Shown: positions 21,400-35,115 of the stretch, in pieces
How the letters are laid out: the number at the start of each line of letters is the position of its first letter
Numbering within the stretch: position 1 is the first letter of the stretch
Assembly: GCF_949628265.1 (NCBI RefSeq)
Contig: NC_088789.1
Location: forward strand, 35,705,883 to 35,769,882
Source of the DNA: Cloeon dipterum
Taxonomy: Eukaryota > Arthropoda > Insecta > Ephemeroptera > Baetidae
Direction: 5' to 3'
DNA length: 64,000 nt
Program-made: the position numbers and the translations under genes
Notes under the pieces: model-generated
Told to the model about the DNA's origin: nothing
What the model saw: only the letters and a program-made list of their open reading frames with translations
The model's database searches: none

Positions 21400-22399
21400 A
21401 ATTAAATGTGCTCTCCGGTATAGCCGCCGAAAGCCAGTTCGAAAAGGGATTCATAGTCACTCTTAAAATTAATTAGACAAGTGCAAATATTGCGAGGAAG
21501 GCGACAAGAATTGCAAAGACAAAAAACTCTCCATGTGGAAGCGAACAGCTGCGGCTTCGCAATAATTTCTCCGCGAAGGAGCTGCAGGAGAGCCGACGGG
21601 CCGGAAACCGAGACCAATTCGGCGCGAGCCAATAAATCAGACAAACGTAGAGTTGCTTTATTTCTTTCTAAATTTGCCAGCCCTCCCAGTGAAACCCAGT
21701 TTGCAATTGATATAATTTGTGAAGAGCCAAAAATATTCACGAGCTGATTTTCTTGGCCCGAGGCTGAAAAATGTCGTGAAAAACAGAATTGTTGGTGCAA
21801 CTCGGCCAGCCTTATTGTTCCTCCACAATTAAAATTCCAAATGTATGCATCGATTCCTTTTTTCTTTTCTTTTCTCCGCACGTCCGCCGAAAATGGCTCT
21901 AAAGGAAATACATGGCTGTGGCCGCGTTTTTTCCAAACTGATTGTGTTCGGTCAAATAATTTTCAACTCGATTATTCGCATTTTAAAATTTAATTTCAGC
22001 AAGCAACGGCAGAGATTCGTGCTAGAAGCGTTTCTGCAGCCGAATTTTGTAGAGATAAAGCGGATCAATTTGATGTTAAACAATAATTAATGAGAGGCGA
22101 AGCGCGGACACGGCGGCGATTGCTCCAATTGACGTCACAGCAGCGATAAAACTTTATTTATTTATTTCTGACTGTGTGACGGATCGAATAAGTCGACTGC
22201 GAGTGCAAATCTGGCTGCATTTCTAATTCATTTCTTTCCAGCTGTGTCAATGAGAACGCAATGGTCGCGGCGGCCAACGGGAAAGCAAAAGCACTCCCCG
22301 TTTTTTTTTTTTTAATTTTAGGTCGAACTCTGACTTAGCGAAGAGAATCTCTTGGTTCTGAGTTTCTGGCCGGCTTTTGAAAGGTTTTTGTCAGGAATT
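21400..22399. repeat. R3 repeat, copy 2, with spacer
   Basis: About 21470-21760 is the second R3 copy (see 16441-17289). The remainder contains a 12-bp T run near 22303 and no supported gene. Confidence 0.45.
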
Positions 22400-24310
22400 T
22401 CAAATCTGAAGGCTGGAAAATGGTTTTCCTTGTTAATTAAAGAACTTTTTGACCTCATTTTGGCAGAATAAATTTAAATTTAAAAATCTGCCGATCGCTT
22501 GCCTCTCCTTGAACATGGACGCGTGCTTTTTAATTACACATTCTGCACAATTTCAGTATGCGCGGTTAATTTTTAGAGAAAATAAATTGTTGATCAGGCA
22601 ACACTTATAATTGGAATGAAAATAGTCTCAGTTTCCAATTTGCTCGCGATTTGCAAGAGGAAGAGCAGAGCAGACGAGAGGCCCCGCAAGGAAAGTGTTG
22701 CTTCTCTCTCGTGCGCTTTTCGCGCCTCTCTTAAATGCGGTGCCGGTGGATGCTTTTTTTAGAACGGCGGATGCAAAGGGCTACTCTGCGCTTAATTTCA
22801 AGTAGTTTGTTTCGCATATAATATCAATATTGGCCATCTAATTCTTTTAATTATACTGATAATATTTTGATTTAAAACACAGTCTGCTTAATTTATTTGT
22901 TGGCCCAGCCTGACAAAAAATAACTAACATTCAAATGGCACTGGCAGTGACCCAGACGTAGAATTTTTACAAAGTCTAGCCTTTCCTCTGTTGCCAAGCA
23001 TATTCTCAGAGGCCCTCTCACTTTTTTCCATGCAGAAAATAACCACCACTATAAAGAGGATTTGCGCTCTTCTTAACTGCTCATAAATGGATTAATTCAA
23101 AATAATATTCGTGATTAGCATGTCACGCATTGCTCACAACAAATTTCCCAATTTTAATTTGTTGCGTTAAATTTTTTAAATAGTTAAAAAACCCAACTGG
23201 TTTGCCAAAATATCCTGTAAAATACTGAAAAAGAAATTTTTCAACGTCCGAAGTTTTAGTTTTTAAATTTGAGTGCGATTTTCTGCCGCACAAATTGAAA
23301 GTTGCAATATAAAATTGCTACCAACACTCGGACATCTGCGGCAAGAGGAGACGCATATTTTCTTATTTCAAGTCGCGGAGCTGTGTAAATGTTTGATACC
23401 CAAAAATGCGGCGAATAATTAATTATTTGCGGGTCTTGTCTTTCAGATGAACGTTTTTCAAATTTCCAAATCGCGGTTACATGTTCTGAAAAAGCATCAC
23501 GCACATTCCCTTTGGAAAAATTGATTTTGTCGAGATGTTCGCGTCTTGCCAGAGGTGAAACGAAGAAAAGGAAGCCCGTTTGATGCGACACCGCGAGTGA
23601 AATTCAATTAATTGCGGCAGTGCGATTTGATTTATTCTGCAGGCGGATGGAACACCGCACAGGCAAAAGTGATTTTGGTTTTTTCAACTAGTATTGTCAA
23701 GTGGGTTAAAACAAAGGTTGCAGAAAAAACCATTTTGTTAGTGCTGAAACCCCCACAAGTGGTGGAAAACTGTTAATTGCTGCAATCCCCGATCTGCCAC
23801 TGCTTTGACACTCCTGGAAATGCCGTAACAATGCGAGCCAAAAATAAATTCAGGAAAAAATAATATCTGGCGTGCTTTGCGTGGGACGCGCGTCTCTTTC
23901 TAATTCGCTGAAATTTCAACATTCAGCACAAATTAAAATAATATTTAAAGAGTACAGGAATTTTATGCAAGTCTTTTTAACAAAGAGGGCTGATGGCAAA
24001 ACAGGTTGTTTTTCAAATCTCGGGATTTTTAAATTAAGTAAATTTCAGATCAACATAATTTCCTCAAAAGATTTATACGCGATTAATATTTTCGCCCTTC
24101 GCAGATTAAAATTAATTTCGTCGAATCAGGTGATGTACTACCGCTTGAAGGGACTGTTCATATTTAGCTCCACAAATCGAGCCGCGACTAAAATTAAATT
24201 ATTTGTTTCGCCTCTTTTTTAAACGCGACGCGATAAGATGCAAATGTTAGACTTTCCTATTTGGTGATGTCGCGGGCGGATCATAAATTCCGAGGCCAGC
24301 AAGCGCCGCT
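22400..24310. repeat. Duplicated intergenic module, copy 2
   Basis: Partner of 14700-16440, with the same block order. About 23980-24310 also resembles 25990-26310 and 42640-42930, where GATGGCAAAACAG is followed by a GCGACGCAA-type block. No gene is seen. Confidence 0.45.
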
Positions 24311-26159
24311 CTTTCTTTCAGCCCAGCGAACCCTCGATATAAAAAGTCTTTCTAATTCCGATAAAAATAATTTACAAATCCAGTTAGCTATTTTGAAAAG
24401 TGTAGAAAAATTGAGAATGTAAGACTTTTCGCCTTGCAACAAGTAGGTTAATTGATGATAAATAACTGACTGGCCGCAATAAATAATTTCCGAAATAAAA
24501 TTAAACAAAAATGAGATGGCTTTGAAAAGAGTGTTGGGCCGAAATTTGTTTCAAATAATTGCAGGTATTTAAAATTCCATCCTTTTGGTGCTTATTTTGG
24601 CTGTGCGCGAAATAAAAATAATGCAGATGCGGCAAGTCGTTACGAGTGGTTGAAAACTGACCAAAAGTGCTGATTGTGAGTGAGAAAGGTGGAGCTCGTG
24701 CGTCGTTCCTTCAGGTTTGGCTGTCGCTTGCGGCTGACGAGCGCCTGCCTCTTTTTCCCTCTTGCTCTCCGGGAAGAGTGAGACTTTTCGTCGCTGACTG
24801 ACAATGGGAGGCTGCGCGTGAGTGTGCGGCAAGGAGCGACCATCTAGCTGCCCTCTCTCTGCGCCTCGTCTAAACAAAACATTAGGCAGAACAAAAAGCT
24901 CTCGTTTTCGCAAACCAACTCATCCGCTTGTTCTAAAAGGCTTAGATCGAGACTAAATCTTCAATTTGAACATTTTCATCCGCATCTCTTCCTTTTTTAA
25001 TCATTCTTTGCCTGTTTAACCCTTTGGTTTAACGCGTGGTGCAATAAATATTTCTGCTCGCTCTCAAACACAACCTTTTGTGTATCGAAACTAAGCTTAG
25101 ACCAATTGAATAATAAAAATCACGCATAAAATATAATTAAAGCAGGCAAATGACTCTCTCTTCAGTTCGAGCGTGCGAACGGGCTCTGAGAGAAAACGTT
25201 TCTCCGGCTGCACGGACTAAAAGGGTCTCCGGGCAGCCAACTGGCTATCGAAATCGGGACTTTGCGGGCGTGGCTTTGTGGCATGAGCCAGGCTGGCTGG
25301 TAAAAAAGGGCCTGATGAATCGGGAGAGTGGCTAATTCTAATTCAAAGCTGGCAGGAGAGATTTTTTGTTTCAATTCAGACATTTTATTAAAATTTAATT
25401 TATCAAACGGGCGCAAAAAATTAAAAGGCCGTGTGGGAATTTACTGCCGGGGAGGAACTGAAACGAACCTAGAAGAAAATAGTTTTATATATTTTATTTA
25501 TTTAAAAAAATATTCCCCGGGAAATCATAAAATTTAACTTCGTGAAAAAAATGCATTTATTAATGTGAATAATGTGCCCGTTTCCAACTTGATTTGCAGC
25601 AAAACTTGCTCGAGATATTTTGCGCGTTTAGCAAAAGGTTGAGCTGGTAGGCAAAAATGTTGAGGCCGCACGCTAGGAAATAGTGTTGCTTCTCTCGCGC
25701 TTTGCGTCTCTCTTGCTTGCCTCTTTCTTTGTTGCGCCCCTTTTTTAAACGCGAGACGCAAAATAACATGCAACTGTTAGACTTTTCCTGCCGAAGCGCC
25801 TCCTAGCCCGTTGAGCTATTTGAGCATTTCCAGTCACGTTTAGCAAACCCAGCTTTAGCAATTTGTGACATTGGGCCAGCTCAAATATCTCCGATTGCTT
25901 CGACACTCCTGAAATTTCCTTAAAATTTGAGCGAACGGGCTGCTTGATTTTTCCGGGAAAAAAATATTTTGTGATGCTAAAAAATTTATTGAAATTCTTT
26001 CTTAGTTAGAGAGAAAAGCTGATGGCAAAACAGCCAATTAATTGTTTTTTATCAGTATTATTACTTCATATTGAAGTAATTAAAATCCAATTAAAGTGTC
26101 CTGCTCCTACCGAAGCGGTTGATTATTGTGAGAAGTGGAATCAGTCCCTTTTTAACTCC
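24311..26159. repeat. R2 and R6 copies in spacer before the B duplication
   Basis: An R2 copy lies at about 24580-24870 and an R6 copy at about 25870-25950. Between them, 25140-25420 and 25540-25770 carry short overlapping frames on both strands with no support. No gene is called. Confidence 0.4.
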
Positions 26160-26504
26160 TCAAGTTGGGCCGCGAATAAAATTAATTTATTTCCAGCGCG
26201 ACGCAATGATCCAATGACATTAAAATTGCTGCTGTCGCGTCGAGGGCCGATGATAATTTCGAAGGCCAATACGAGCCGATCTTTTCCTCAGCCTACAATT
26301 TTGTAGGCCACATCGACTATTCTCCTTATGAAATGGTCTAATTAATTCCGTTGGGAATAATTCAATAATATCTTTCAATAAATTTTGAGGTCATAATTTC
26401 TGGAAATTCCTTTTCATTTGTAAAACGCTTTTGAAAATCAGACACGGCTTCGGGAAATAAATTTGGGCTGAAATTTTGTTTCAATTTCTGGAATAATATT
26501 TAAA

Positions 26505-28275
26505 AAATCAATCCTCTTGGTGCTTTGTGGCTTGAGCGTAATTAAAAATAATTCAGTTTTGCTGGAAAACTTACCAAAAGTGCCAAAAGTGCGAAGGGTG
26601 CAGCTCATCCGTCTTTGCTTCTCACTTGTTTTCGCCTGCCTCCTTTTCTCTCTTGCTCTCAGCGGAGAGTCTGAGACTTTTTATCGCTTCCTGCGTTTTT
26701 CTATTCAACAGGCTGCTCGTGAGTGCGTGTGGTTTTCGATTAGCTTCCCTCTCTCGGCGCCTCGTCTAAATAATAAAAAACACTCGTAGCCGAACGCGAC
26801 CTCTCATTTTCGCAAACCAACTCAACCCCGCTGAACATGAAGCTTTTTCTACATTTCTCAGGCTTCAACTCCAATTTGAGCTTTTTTATCCATCCCCGTG
26901 AGTTCCTTTTTCTAATTATTCTGCTGTGACTATGCTGACTTCTTTAAAAGAGCATCTCTTTGCCTGTTTCACCCTTTGTTCGCCCCGGTGCACGCGTCCC
27001 AATTAAGCAAATAAATATTGCTCCTTAACTCAAACCAACCTTCTGCATCCAAACTGTGTTAATAATTGAAAAATAATAATAAAATTAATAAAAATGCTCC
27101 AAATTGGAGAATTGATCGTAACAATTTATTTATTTTGAGCAAGGGTGGGAATTTTTATAAATTAATTTAATTTTGGTAAAACTTGAATAATCTGTAAAAT
27201 AGAATTATTTCTTTTCGATGCGAATTGAATGTGGAAGACTCACCGATGCCTTGAATTTAGTTCCTCTTAAGTTGAAATTGCGATAAATCTCACTCACGAT
27301 GGCGGCAAAGAAATCCAAACGCTATTTCAGTGTCGGACTGTGAATTTGAGATTTTCTGCGCCTCCTGCTCACAATGTTGTGCGACTTTCGCGGCGAGTGG
27401 ACGTCAGCGCACTTTTTTTAGTGCAAAACAACGAGTGGCAGCCGCTTGAAGGCTAGCTTTTTACCGCCTTTGAAGGTAAAGCATGCCAAAATAATTAAAT
27501 AATAATTACTGACTGACTGCACTGAATGCTTCTAAGCCACGGTAATTTCGCCATCAGCATTTCCAGTTTTAAATTTTTACAATATTTTCTATAAATATTT
27601 TGATAAAATTGTTAAAAATTCAAGTCTATTCGAATGTTTCTAAGACTTTGGCTGGTTTTGAAGATATTTTAAAACACTCAAAAATCGCTCAGATTTGGCA
27701 CTAGCTTAGCCGCTGACGCCTAATTGTGAGTCGGACAAAAAGTGTTGCTTTGTAATCAATTGCCAGTGTCGCGAACGAAGCGTCTCTCGCTTTCAATCGG
27801 GAGAGAGAGCGAGCGCGGAGATGCGGTGTTTGGAATTTTGGATGCTGCAGCAGATGCGAGCCGAATCGCCTCTCGTCTCACGAAAAATGAGCAGCGGCAA
27901 CGCAAAGTGGCTTGCTTCGCCTTTCCGCGTCGAGTAGTGACGCTTCTGGCCGCACCGAAAACGACCTGAGACGAAAAAGAAGAAATATTCGTGTAAAGAA
28001 AATATGCAAGTTGGAGCAACTCTTAAAGCGAGGCAAAATTAATTCTCAAATGATATTTTCTGTTAGATTAATCTAGCCGTGTAGCAATTCATTTAGCCCT
28101 CTATAGAAAATAGAGACCTGCGGGGGTTAAATTTTTGCTAATTGTGTTTCGACGACGCTAACCAAATATAAATTGCATAAATCGTGCCGGTTTGAAGGCG
28201 ATTAATCTCTAAAAATCGAGAGAGGCCGCACACAATTAAATAGATTGAATATCGCGACAAACTTATAACTTCAAT
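26505..28275. repeat. R2, R4 and R1 modules leading into the gene B 3' flank
   Basis: R2 occupies about 26505-26775, an R4-type block about 27230-27300 and R1 about 27690-27970. The same three follow in the same order at 43135-44590 ahead of gene C. No conserved coding frame spans them: frames such as 27742-27969 are open in both B and C only because those copies are recent. Confidence 0.5.
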
Positions 28276-30276
28276 ATCACAATTTATTTCTTCTTCGAGT
28301 TTGAACAATATTATTTAGGCTACGCAAACAAATTGGCACAGTTTTTGTGATTGAGGCGCAGGTGTTGGAGGGAATCTGCGCCATTCCTGTCGAGAACGCA
28401 GGGCTCTCGATCCTCTCCGCACCTTCGAAAGGTCGCTGTGTCGGGGCACCAGCCTTTTACCTGTTGACGCTGTCCACTCCAATATTGGTGCCCGCGAGGT
28501 CCAAATGTCGCCACCAGGCCAACCAGCAGCTCCGATTTTTTAAATAAATAATGATTTTACGGGGATACCAAACTCTCATTTGAAGCAATCGTGAAGGCAA
28601 CACGTTCTGATTGAGTAATTTATATTTTTTATGCTTGACAGAGTGTAAAATAAATAATTTAATCTTGCGCGCAGGGAATAAAATCGAAATTATCAACCCC
28701 CTGCATGCGAGCATTGCCTTTCTGATTTTTAATTAAAATCTTTTGAGGGTTGGTGAACATGAGCTTGACGACACTTCCTGTTCGCTTGGACCTTTCGAAG
28801 CGAGAATAAAATTTAATGCTACACTTTCCACCTTAAACAAATTTATTATTTTTTATACATTCCTCTTTCGCTCGGCTTTTTTTATTAATTTTGTCAATTT
28901 TCAATCAGTAGTTGGAAACAAAGTTGCTATTAATTAACTAATTATTAATTCAGAATTATCATGAAATGAGAAGGCCAAAAGAAAAGCGGATGAAATTGCG
29001 GCCAGAAAGAGATTCTTTTATCTCGTGTGTTGAGAGTGGAAAAAGCAAAAAGGCTCGCGCGCTCTTCTTTGCGAGCTCAAAAAACGGAGAAATGTTTCCT
29101 CCTGTGGGATTTTCAAGGAAATTTGAAAACCGAATGACCAGCTAGTTGAACGCTGCAAAAGGATTTATAAATTTGCATAATGAACAAAAAATCGCACATT
29201 TTTTTGTTCAATTATATTTTTATTTATAAAATTAATATTTGAATGACAGAAAGGCTTATCAAATAAATTCTGGTACAATTATTCGGTAAAATTACATGAA
29301 ACGAAGCTTATCAGTTTTAATTACATTCTAGTATTAGTCCTATAGTCAATTTCAACAGTTAATTTAATTTTTACATCTTTTCGTGAATGTGGTTCCTGTG
29401 AAGCGTTGCAAAGTATTGTGTTTTGATAAGGTGATTTCTTGTTTTCAGCCGCGGAGACGTCGTTTCGGAGCCATAATTCCAGGTGAGTGTTTACCTATTT
29501 TAAATATTCTGTTTTTTACTTACAATCGGCATCCAACGGGGCTATTCAATCGAATCGAAATGTACTTGGAGCCTCCACAGATTTAAAATCGTACAGAAAA
29601 ATCGTCCTTTTTATTTTGCAATGTGGTACAACGAGCCAAAATCGTGAATAATCTGATAAAAACAGCCTAAATAGAAAGCTCAGGGCATTCGACCTGAGCA
29701 AGGAAGGCCGAAGGAGATTTAAAATAAAGTTGTGGAAGAGAGAAGTCGAAAAATGTGCTGCAATTGCGACGACAAATTAGTGGCTGCGGTTTCTGTCGAT
29801 TCGCGGGTGCAGGCATTGGCGAGGGAAAGGGGGCGTGGCCTCGGATGACACCACGCCCACCTGCCCCGCCATCCAGTTGTCCTTGCTCAGTCCTAAAAAA
29901 CACTCAATTTCGAACGCCAAGCCGAAGCACAAAGCAAAAAGTCACGAATTTCAGCAAAACTGCACTTTCTGGTCGCACGCACGTGCCCTGGAAATTCATA
30001 TTTTTCCGTCTGCTTCGAAACCACATTGGCGCGGAGGTTTAGTTTTAAACCTTTTGAAAGTATTCCGGCAAGAAGCCCGAAATAGGGAAATTGAAAATAA
30101 GTTTGATTGCATTTTTGTGGCCTGCTATGCTAAATTCTATTTCTTTTTAATTTTAAGAAAAAAAAATTGCCATTTGATTAAATCACTGACTTAAAATATA
30201 ATGGTAAATAATGGATAAAGTAACGCCAGAATTAAAAAAACGTGAAAGCACAAAATTTTTTGATGAAATAAGTGAA
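28276..30276. other. Gene B 3' flank
   Basis: Contains module M1 (28280-28620), the 34-nt micro-exon candidate (29449-29482) and the decayed frame related to 39852-40142 (about 29760-29960). Compared with A and C it lacks the about 0.5-kb R5-containing segment. No gene is seen. Confidence 0.5.
29449..29482 (+). other. Candidate 34-nt micro-exon, copy 2
   Basis: Same acceptor (TTTTCAG), 34-nt body and GTGAGT donor as at 1250-1283, with one base different in the body. Confidence 0.3.
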
Positions 30277-30282
30277 TTTATT
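30277..30282 (-). terminator. Poly(A) signal of gene B
   Basis: AATAAA on the minus strand about 115 nt after the stop codon, in the context conserved with genes A and C. Confidence 0.55.
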
Positions 30283-30396
30283 ATTTTTGCCGTGATAATA
30301 TATGATATTTCCTTTAATTAACTCATTTAGAGCGACAGGATTCCCAATTTTCTCTTATCTTAACCTAAGAATTCTGCCAGAATAATCTTTATCTTC

Positions 30397-33300
30397 TTAA
30401 TCTTCTTCACTTAAATGTCCCCAATAACCACACTCTAAATCATTGGCAACGTCCTCTGCCGTGCGGCCTTTGCTGTCCCTGGCTTCCAAGTCCACCCCTG
30501 CTTCATACACAAGGAAACGGAAAGGTTTTGTGCCTGACCATCTAAAATCGTAGTAAGAATAGCGTTCGAAGTTGTTGTTCACCAAAATATGCAGTGCAGT
30601 TTCTCCTTTATTTGTCGTTTCCTTCACCAGTCGAGGGTTAGTTAAGTGCAGGAGTTTGACCACTTCGGAATTGTCGTGCCTGTTAATGAATTTGAGGAAG
30701 CTGCAGGCGAAGTGCAGAGCGTTCCATCCTCTGGCGTCTTTGGCAGCCACGTCGGCGCCTTTCGCGATGAACTCGCGGACGAGCTGCAAATTTCCGTGCT
30801 GGGCGGCGCAGTGGAGAAGGGTTTTACCTCGCTCGTCCGTTTTCGTCAGGTCGCCTCGCAGCAGCAGGAAGTGATCGTAAATGAAGTGATCGTGTTCGGT
30901 CCAACTTTTTGTCTCGCCTCTTGGAATGAAAGAACTCAGGTCGTCGCCGATTTCTTTCGCCAGCCAGACCAGGAACTCTCCGAATCGGCGGTCCACAGCG
31001 AGCTGCAAAGGACTCTTCCCCTTTCCTGTCTTGATGTGTTTCAAATCTGGACTCTTTGAGAGCAGGTACTCAGCAATTTTCTTTTTATTGTAATAGACGG
31101 CATAGTGGAAACCGTTGAATTTGTCACTTTCCTCGTCACTTTCTTCGTCACTGTCCTCGTCACTGAACTCTAAATTGTATTCCATGACCGCATTCTCCTC
31201 GTCTGTCTGAAAAATATCTGCCTCAAACGTCACTTTATCTCGGGGAAAACCGCTGATTTCTTCCTCCACGAAAAGCTTGACAATGTCCAGGTGGCCGTGC
31301 ATCACAGCTACGTTCAAAGGGTCACAAATTTCATTTAAAAAAATGGCTTGTTTGGCGCCGTGTTTGAGGAGAATTTTAACGTACTTGAGTTTCCCGTCTC
31401 TGCAAGCACGGCAAAGGGCGCGTCCATGCATAAAACGTTCTAAAGTATCTTTGCCGAATCCGTTTTCCAGGAACAATTCGAGAATCTCATCGTTATCATT
31501 ATAAACAGCTGTGTAACCGGCGTCGGCGTTGGAACTTGATTTTCTGAGCAGCTCGACGAAGTTGAGGAAAGTCTCTTTTAGCTGGTTGAACACGGAGATC
31601 GCGTTGTAACAGGCGATTTCTGTGAGGACTACATCCATGCATTTTTCCAAGGTTCGTGAATCGATGGCGTTCATTTTCAACAGCTCGATGGCGATTTCTT
31701 CGCTTCTTATCGCTTTGACCAGCAATACTATGGGGTAGTTCACGCAAATGGAAGAAGAGTGTTTTATACAACCAAGTTCTCTATCATCCCCGCATGAGGA
31801 ACTTTCCATTTGCTCGTCACAAAAAATAATGTGTGGTTTCATCACTTTAAAAATATGCTTGAGGTTTTTCTTGCAAACATGATTCAGAAACAGAGCAGAT
31901 TTATATGAATTTTTCTCGGGCACTTTTATTTGCGTGTAAATCTCGATCTCTTCTCCGTTTTTCAAAGTCGAGTAGAAAAGATCGACAAACTTGCTGACCT
32001 CTTCCATATTCCATTGGCCAATAAATTCAAAATCAAAAATACTTGACTCTTCCACGTTTTTCAAAAACTGTTGGGCGGCGAGGAATTCTGCAAATGTCTG
32101 GTGGAGGAAAGTGACCGTTTCTTCCTCCACGGTTGCGACTCCATAGTCGTTCATCTTCGCCAAATCTTCTCTCGTCACTCCATCCCCGACAAGCGGCTCG
32201 TTATTCATATAGCGAAACGCGATCAACAGAAGAGGGATCAGTTCTTTGTCAATACTATCGTCTTCCACTTGTTTGCAGCCATATTTCCTCTCCAAACCCT
32301 TTTGTACCTTCTTCCTCACCACCTTGTCGTAAATTTGGAATAAATTTCCTTCGCCGCTGCACTGAGCCACTAACGACAGGTGCAGGGGGTTGACCAGAAT
32401 CGTGTCCTCATCTCTACGACTTGAAAGGCCTATTTGTTTGACGGCGTGAAGAACTCTTTTGATTTCTTCCTCGTTGTTATCGGTCTCTAACTGCAGAAAC
32501 TCGATTTGCTTTGCTTCGTCGAATGGCTCTATTTCAACAAGTGTTGCGTTTTTAATCGTTTCCTCGATCACTTTCGCTTCGTGCGGTCTCGTTGCCACGC
32601 AGAGTGGAACTCTTTTTTCTTGCAAAGCCCTCAATATTCCGAGAGCTTTGTCCCTGCTGTGCGGACAAATTTCGTCGAAACCGTCCAGGAAGACTACTAC
32701 CTTTTTCTGAGCAATCCAATTGTTTATGTCTTCAGAGGAATTCCCCGTGGTTTTTGCCAGAAATTCGACTGCATCCACTCGAGGTTTTGTTAATGTTTTA
32801 AAGTGTTTATTTAATGAGATATTCAAAACTCTCGCGTCTTGATCCGATTTACCGAGTTGAAAAGCGATTTCTTTGAGAACGGTCGTTTTTCCAGCACCGG
32901 CAACCGAACTCAAAAGCCAAACCTGGTTTTCTCGCAACATTTTCGCCTCTCCGATCAGATCCTCGAAGCAAATCTTTTTCCTGTTGCCTCCCAGCTTGAA
33001 ATCTGGTTTCACGAATGTCCTCGGCCAGTCGGGAAAATCAAGTAAGTACTGAAGCGTTGTGTTTAGCAGAGTTAATTCTTTTTTAGTACCAGTTGTAAGC
33101 AGGGGAACTAAAAGCTCTTGCAAACTTCTCCCTTTTTTCAGCTCATCTCCTTTGAAGATTCCGATCAATTGGTCCAGCAAGTCTGCGAAATAAACCGTGT
33201 TGGATTAACCTGTAAGTTAAAAAATGAACTAATTGGGCGCTACCTTTGTCCTTCAAAATCATGACAAGCCAGCCGCTGTGGTTCGTTGACGACACCTCAA

Positions 33301-35115
33301 ATTTGCTCTTTGATGATTTGAGCTAAAATCGAACCAAGAATAAAGGTTATAGAATAATAGGAATTTATAAGGAGCTCACGTTGTCGCTTTCCATCGCCTT
33401 TTGGTCAATGATGAAAAATATCTTGGGCTTTCCGATCAATCTGTCATTTTTCGGGCCGATAAATCCATGCAAAATGTCGGTAATTGGAATTTCTCTTCCG
33501 TTCACAAGCACGCAAACTTCTTTTGTCTCTTTGTTTACGCTCACTTGGCCGAAAATGCAAGTCACAACGCAGCCAACATCATGCTCCATCTTGCTAACTA
33601 CAAAGTTAAATGCTTAGATAATGCTTAATTTTTTTGTTCTTGTTATATACCTTGTGTGATATACAGTTTCAAAGAATCGTCATTCAATTTCCAAAGTCTG
33701 GTATCAAAATCCAAGTTCTGCCGCAGAGCTTTTTCCATATCTTGAACTTCTAACGTTTGCCGTTCGTAAAAGATGAAGGCGCGGCGACCTCTGATATTTT
33801 TTCCCTCGCGTGACTTCCAAGGAAAAGATTCAGACGTTGACGTGATTGTTGCTGCTTTTTCCATGAGTGAATCATTTCTTGAAACAGATTTTGCAGCATT
33901 CAATGCCCTGGAAACGAACACGATTTTTATTTAATTTTTTGATATAATCTAAATCACCTTGAGAAGAAAAAACTTGTGTCTAAGGGGAACATTTTGACCT
34001 CTGGCGTCTGACCAAGATGAAGGTTTGTTGCGAAGTCAGGTCCAGCGATGGACGCTTTGTGCACTTTGTGCTGGACTGACGTGAGGAATAACAACAAAGG
34101 CTTATCCTCGTTGATCTGGCTCAAAACATCGCACAGGAATGTCACAAACCAGGAACCGCGTTCACTTGTGTTAGCCATGGTTGCTGTAACACGAGATCAT
34201 TGAAATGGTTTATTCTGTAAATAATTCATGAAGTTAAATTTTACTTTCGACTGTTGAATAAACGATGACTGTGTTAGGTAAATCAGGAGCCGAATAAGTG
34301 ATTCGGCAAGAATTTTGGTTGTTGTAGCTCTTGTAATCCTCTTTTCGGTCGAACTTTGCGTCATCTAGATTTCCCCTACACGGCTGTTCAATTTTTACTT
34401 TTATTATTTCGTCTTGTAGCAATTTCGACCGCAAACTTACGCCAAAGTTGACAAGCTTCAAACATTTCTCAAATCCATCCAGTTTTTTCAGAGAGTTGAA
34501 AACGTCTTCTGTCGTGAAGGAAATAAAATCTTTCAGTGTCTCGCTCCAGTGATCAGTGTAGATGACTCCATTTTCGTTGCCGTGAGAGAGGAAAAAGAGC
34601 ACGAAAACCGACGGAATGTCTGAAGGACAATGAAAATTATGAAAACCGGAATTGACGAAATATGAATTTAATTATTGCACACCTTTTGAGGAGAAATAAC
34701 GCAAGAGCTTTTCCTGGCTGCCGAGAAGATCGAGCAAAATTTCCTTTTCTGGTCTATAAAGGTTGCGGAAATTACAGTTCCGGTTCTTTCCAAAGGTCGT
34801 TTTCAGTTTCTCCACGTCTGGTGCGTCACAGTTTCGAAATTTGTTCGTTTTTTCGAAATTGCGGTAGTGGATGAGAAGAACAAACACGCTGTAAAGAATT
34901 TACATTTAAAACGGTATGGCTTTTACTAAATAAGAAAATTTACTTGTCTGCGTTTTGTTTTCCTGATTCAAACTGAAAGAAACCAAGATCCGCTGGACCT
35001 CTTGGTCGACCTTGAGCCTCACCTGGAAAATCGGTGATTTGCCGTTAGGTTAGAGAAATTTTTTAGCGAGCTGTAAAAGTTTACCTTGTCTTAAAATCTT
35101 TTCCATCTCGTCCAT
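30397..35115 (-). CDS. Gene B: caspase / pseudo-caspase / NACHT / ankyrin receptor (1399 aa, 10 exons)
   Basis: Paralogue of gene A with the same ten-exon plan: 35085-35115, 34944-35022, 34683-34888, 34441-34619, 34245-34383, 33958-34183, 33651-33907, 33380-33597, 33244-33322, 30397-33182. The total is 1400 codons in one frame and all junctions are GT-AG. Caspase 1 keeps FFLSHGNENG, PCRGNLDD, YSTVE and ERGSWFV. Caspase 2 has GKPKIFFIIDQK where the cysteine box should be. NACHT keeps GAGKTT and FLDGFDEI. Between ankyrin units it carries an acidic insertion with tandem EESD units (coded at about 31126-31160) that is shorter in C and absent in A and D. Exon 2 is 79 nt as in C, against 91 nt in A. 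A CCACAG acceptor 27 nt before the ATG, with the frame open, implies an upstream leader exon. Confidence 0.85.
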
